A DNA stretch of 5,292 nt from Variovorax sp. (GTDB taxonomy: Bacteria; Pseudomonadota; Gammaproteobacteria; Burkholderiales; Burkholderiaceae_C), in the NCBI GenBank assembly GCA_028292145.1, contig JAQGMX010000030.1:1-5292 (forward strand), written 5' to 3'. Position 1 is the first letter of the stretch, and the number at the start of each line of letters is the position of its first letter. The notes under the pieces are model-generated. The model did not search any database, was not told where the DNA came from, and saw nothing but the letters and a program-made list of their open reading frames with translations. Positions 4,278 through 5,292 of this stretch are shown piece after piece. The position numbers and the translations under genes were made by a program.

Positions 4278-5292
4278 ATGCAATTTCCGTTCAAACGCCT
4301 GGCCATTGCCGGCATCGTTGCCTTCGCCGCCGCCAGTGCCTTCGCTGCAGACCCGATCAAGATCGGCGTCGATGGTCCGTTCACCGGCGGTTCGTCGTCG
4401 ATGGGCGTCAGCATGCGCGACGGCGTCCGCCTCGCAGCCGAAGAAATCAACAAGGCCGGCGGCGTGCTGGGCCGGCAGATCCAGCTGGTCGAGCGCGACG
4501 ACGAAGCCAAGAACGAGCGCGGCGTGCAGATCGCGCAAGAGTTCATCAACAAGGAAAAGGTCGTCGCGACCGTCGGCTACATCAACACCGGCGTGGCGCT
4601 GGCGTCGCAGCGCTTCTTCCAGGACGCGAAGATCCCGGTTATCAACAACGTCGCGACCGGCTCCATCATCACGCGTCAGTTCGACAAGGACCCGGAGAAC
4701 TACGTCTTCCGCAACGCCGCGCACGACAGCATCCAGGCGCCGATGATCGTGGAGGAGGCGGTTACGCGTCGCGGCTTCAAGAAGGTCGCGATCCTGGCCG
4801 ATTCGACCAACTACGGCCAGCTCGGCCGCGAGGATCTGGAGAAGGCGCTCAAGGCCAAGGGCATCACGCCCGTCGCGGTCGAGAAGTTCAACATCAAGGA
4901 CGTCGACATGACGGCCCAGCTGCTCAAGGCCAAGGAAGCCGGCGCCGAAGCCATCCTCACCTACGGCATCGGCCCCGAACTTGCGCAAATAGCCAACGGC
5001 ATGACCAAGCTCGGCTGGAAAGTGCCAATGGTTGGCAGCTGGACGCTGGCGATGGCCAACTTCATCGACAACGCCGGCCCCGGCGGCGATGGCGCGCGCA
5101 TGCCGCAGACCTTCATCCAGGAGGCGACGACGCCCAAGCGCAAGGCCTTCATCGACGCCTTCCTGGCCAAGTTCAAGCCGAAGAACAACCGCATGGATTC
5201 GCCGGTGTCGGCCGCGCAGGGCTACGACTCGATCTATCTGCTGGCAGCTGCCATCAAGCAGGCCAACAGCACCGAAGGTCCGAAGATCAAGG
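4278..5292 (+). CDS. Periplasmic branched-chain-amino-acid-type ABC substrate-binding protein (3' end beyond right edge)
   Basis: The window holds 338 codons with no stop. Residues 1-23 are a typical Sec signal peptide: positive K6-R7, a hydrophobic core, then A21-F-A23 before A24-D-P, the likely cleavage point. No lipobox cysteine is present, so the mature protein should be soluble in the periplasm. The rest matches the LivJ/LivK-like type I periplasmic binding fold: KIGVDGPFTGGSSSMG (28-43), MRDGVRLAAEEINKAGGVLG (46-65), VVATVGY (95-101), IPVINNVATG (119-128), KKVAILADSTNYGQ (168-181), and GYDSIYLLAAAI (315-326) near the C-terminus. Family members usually have about 370-390 residues, so about 30-50 are missing. 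It should deliver its ligand to a Liv-type permease and ATPases, often encoded just downstream (outside the window). The ligand is uncertain: this family also binds amides, urea and aromatic compounds. The start is supported by GGAG nine bases upstream and by the signal peptide. Confidence 0.93.
   Translation, partial: MQFPFKRLAIAGIVAFAAASAFAADPIKIGVDGPFTGGSSSMGVSMRDGVRLAAEEINKAGGVLGRQIQLVERDDEAKNERGVQIAQEFINKEKVVATVGYINTGVALASQRFFQDAKIPVINNVATGSIITRQFDKDPENYVFRNAAHDSIQAPMIVEEAVTRRGFKKVAILADSTNYGQLGREDLEKALKAKGITPVAVEKFNIKDVDMTAQLLKAKEAGAEAILTYGIGPELAQIANGMTKLGWKVPMVGSWTLAMANFIDNAGPGGDGARMPQTFIQEATTPKRKAFIDAFLAKFKPKNNRMDSPVSAAQGYDSIYLLAAAIKQANSTEGPKIK

Noticed and set aside
4230..4988. Minus-strand frame of 252 codons opposite the binding-protein gene
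   Set aside because: Antisense shadow; the plus strand has a signal peptide, Shine-Dalgarno site and binding-protein motifs.
1..5292. tRNA, rRNA, CRISPR arrays, insertion sequences, toxin-antitoxin or defence genes
   Set aside because: I looked for regularly spaced long repeats, terminal inverted repeats, tRNA-like sequences and relevant motifs by eye and saw none. The window reads as ordinary chromosomal core genes.

Overview
The window is GC-rich, with strong G/C preference at third codon positions. It reads as chromosomal DNA of a betaproteobacterium, most likely order Burkholderiales (Comamonadaceae or a relative). That placement rests on remembered resemblance of the D-amino acid transaminase, YlqF/RbgA GTPase and Liv-type binding protein to proteins of that group; no search was run. 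There are no RNA genes, mobile elements, phage genes or CRISPR arrays, and no sign of recent transfer.

Layout, left to right. (1) Positions 1-1589, minus strand: the first 529 codons of a large uncharacterised protein with one canonical EF-hand calcium loop; its C-terminus lies beyond the left edge. (2) 1590-1779: a divergent intergenic region with an unusual pyrimidine-rich tract. (3) 1780-2643, plus: a D-amino acid transaminase (dat). (4) 2657-3085, minus: a stand-alone two-CBS-domain protein, convergent with dat and only 13 bp from it. (5) 3086-3186: a compact divergent region with a good sigma-70-type promoter for the CBS gene. (6) 3187-4134, plus: the circularly permuted ribosome-assembly GTPase RbgA/YlqF. 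(7) 4135-4277: an intergenic region holding an A-B-spacer-B-A arrangement of two heptamers. (8) 4278-5292, plus: a periplasmic branched-chain-amino-acid-type ABC substrate-binding protein, cut by the right edge about 30-50 residues before its expected end.

The genes do not form one pathway. Orientation alternates (minus, plus, minus, plus, plus), so most are probably separate transcription units: D-amino acid metabolism, adenine-nucleotide sensing, 50S assembly and nutrient uptake. I found no convincing new multi-gene system. The points most worth a second look are the unknown EF-hand protein, the start of dat (a strong Shine-Dalgarno sequence and ATG 99 bp upstream in frame would add a hydrophobic N-terminus, while the conventional start has no Shine-Dalgarno sequence), the mosaic repeat upstream of the binding-protein gene, and the overlapping divergent promoters between the CBS gene and rbgA.
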